Positions 5,543 to 5,553 of a stretch of 5,553 bases of DNA are shown in pieces. Location: assembly GCA_026710225.1 (NCBI GenBank), contig JAPORI010000104.1:1-5553 (forward strand). The letters are read 5' to 3'. Each line of letters begins with the position of its first letter. The first letter of the stretch is position 1. The stretch comes from Betaproteobacteria bacterium. Its GTDB lineage: Bacteria; Pseudomonadota; Gammaproteobacteria; Tethybacterales; Tethybacteraceae. A model generated the notes under the pieces. That model saw only the letters and a program-made list of their open reading frames with translations. It made no database searches and was not told the DNA's origin. The position numbers were made by a program, and so were the translations under genes.

Positions 5543-5553
5543 ACTAGAAAACA

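Overview
The window is GC-rich and gene-dense. Its core genes look like those of a Gram-negative proteobacterium, most likely a beta- or gammaproteobacterium. This rests on the zinc-ribbon L31 protein, a Maf protein of the YceF type, and typical proteobacterial methylmalonate-semialdehyde dehydrogenase motifs. The assignment is an inference from protein resemblance; there is no rRNA here to fix it.

Left part (1-1337): a minus-strand pair, rpmE followed by the 5' part of a membrane protein resembling GT-C/ArnT-type glycosyltransferases. The second gene runs off the left edge and seems to start at a TTG one base after the rpmE stop. Divergently, maf/yceF (nucleotide pyrophosphatase) reads to the right. 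The 69-bp gap between rpmE and maf holds two outward-facing -10-like TAGAAT boxes.

Middle (1334-2938): mmsA on the minus strand, convergent with maf and overlapping its stop codon by 4 bp. A 135-bp divergent region separates mmsA from the next gene and contains three copies of CGATAA, two of them as an inverted repeat.

Right part (2939-5553): the least conventional section. It holds an orphan ParA/MinD-type deviant-Walker ATPase with no ParB beside it, then a 216-bp spacer with hairpins, a perfect TATAAT and a repeated GCCTGT motif. After that comes a 446-residue protein of unknown family with four predicted membrane helices flanked by charged, probably coiled-coil, cytoplasmic regions. The ATPase gene samples near 50% GC against about 67-70% in mmsA and maf, which suggests a different origin. 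A working hypothesis is that the ATPase and the membrane protein form a functional pair (membrane anchor or receptor plus positioning/switch ATPase), with housekeeping genes on the left. Nothing in the sequence alone proves the pairing, and what lies right of the window is unseen.
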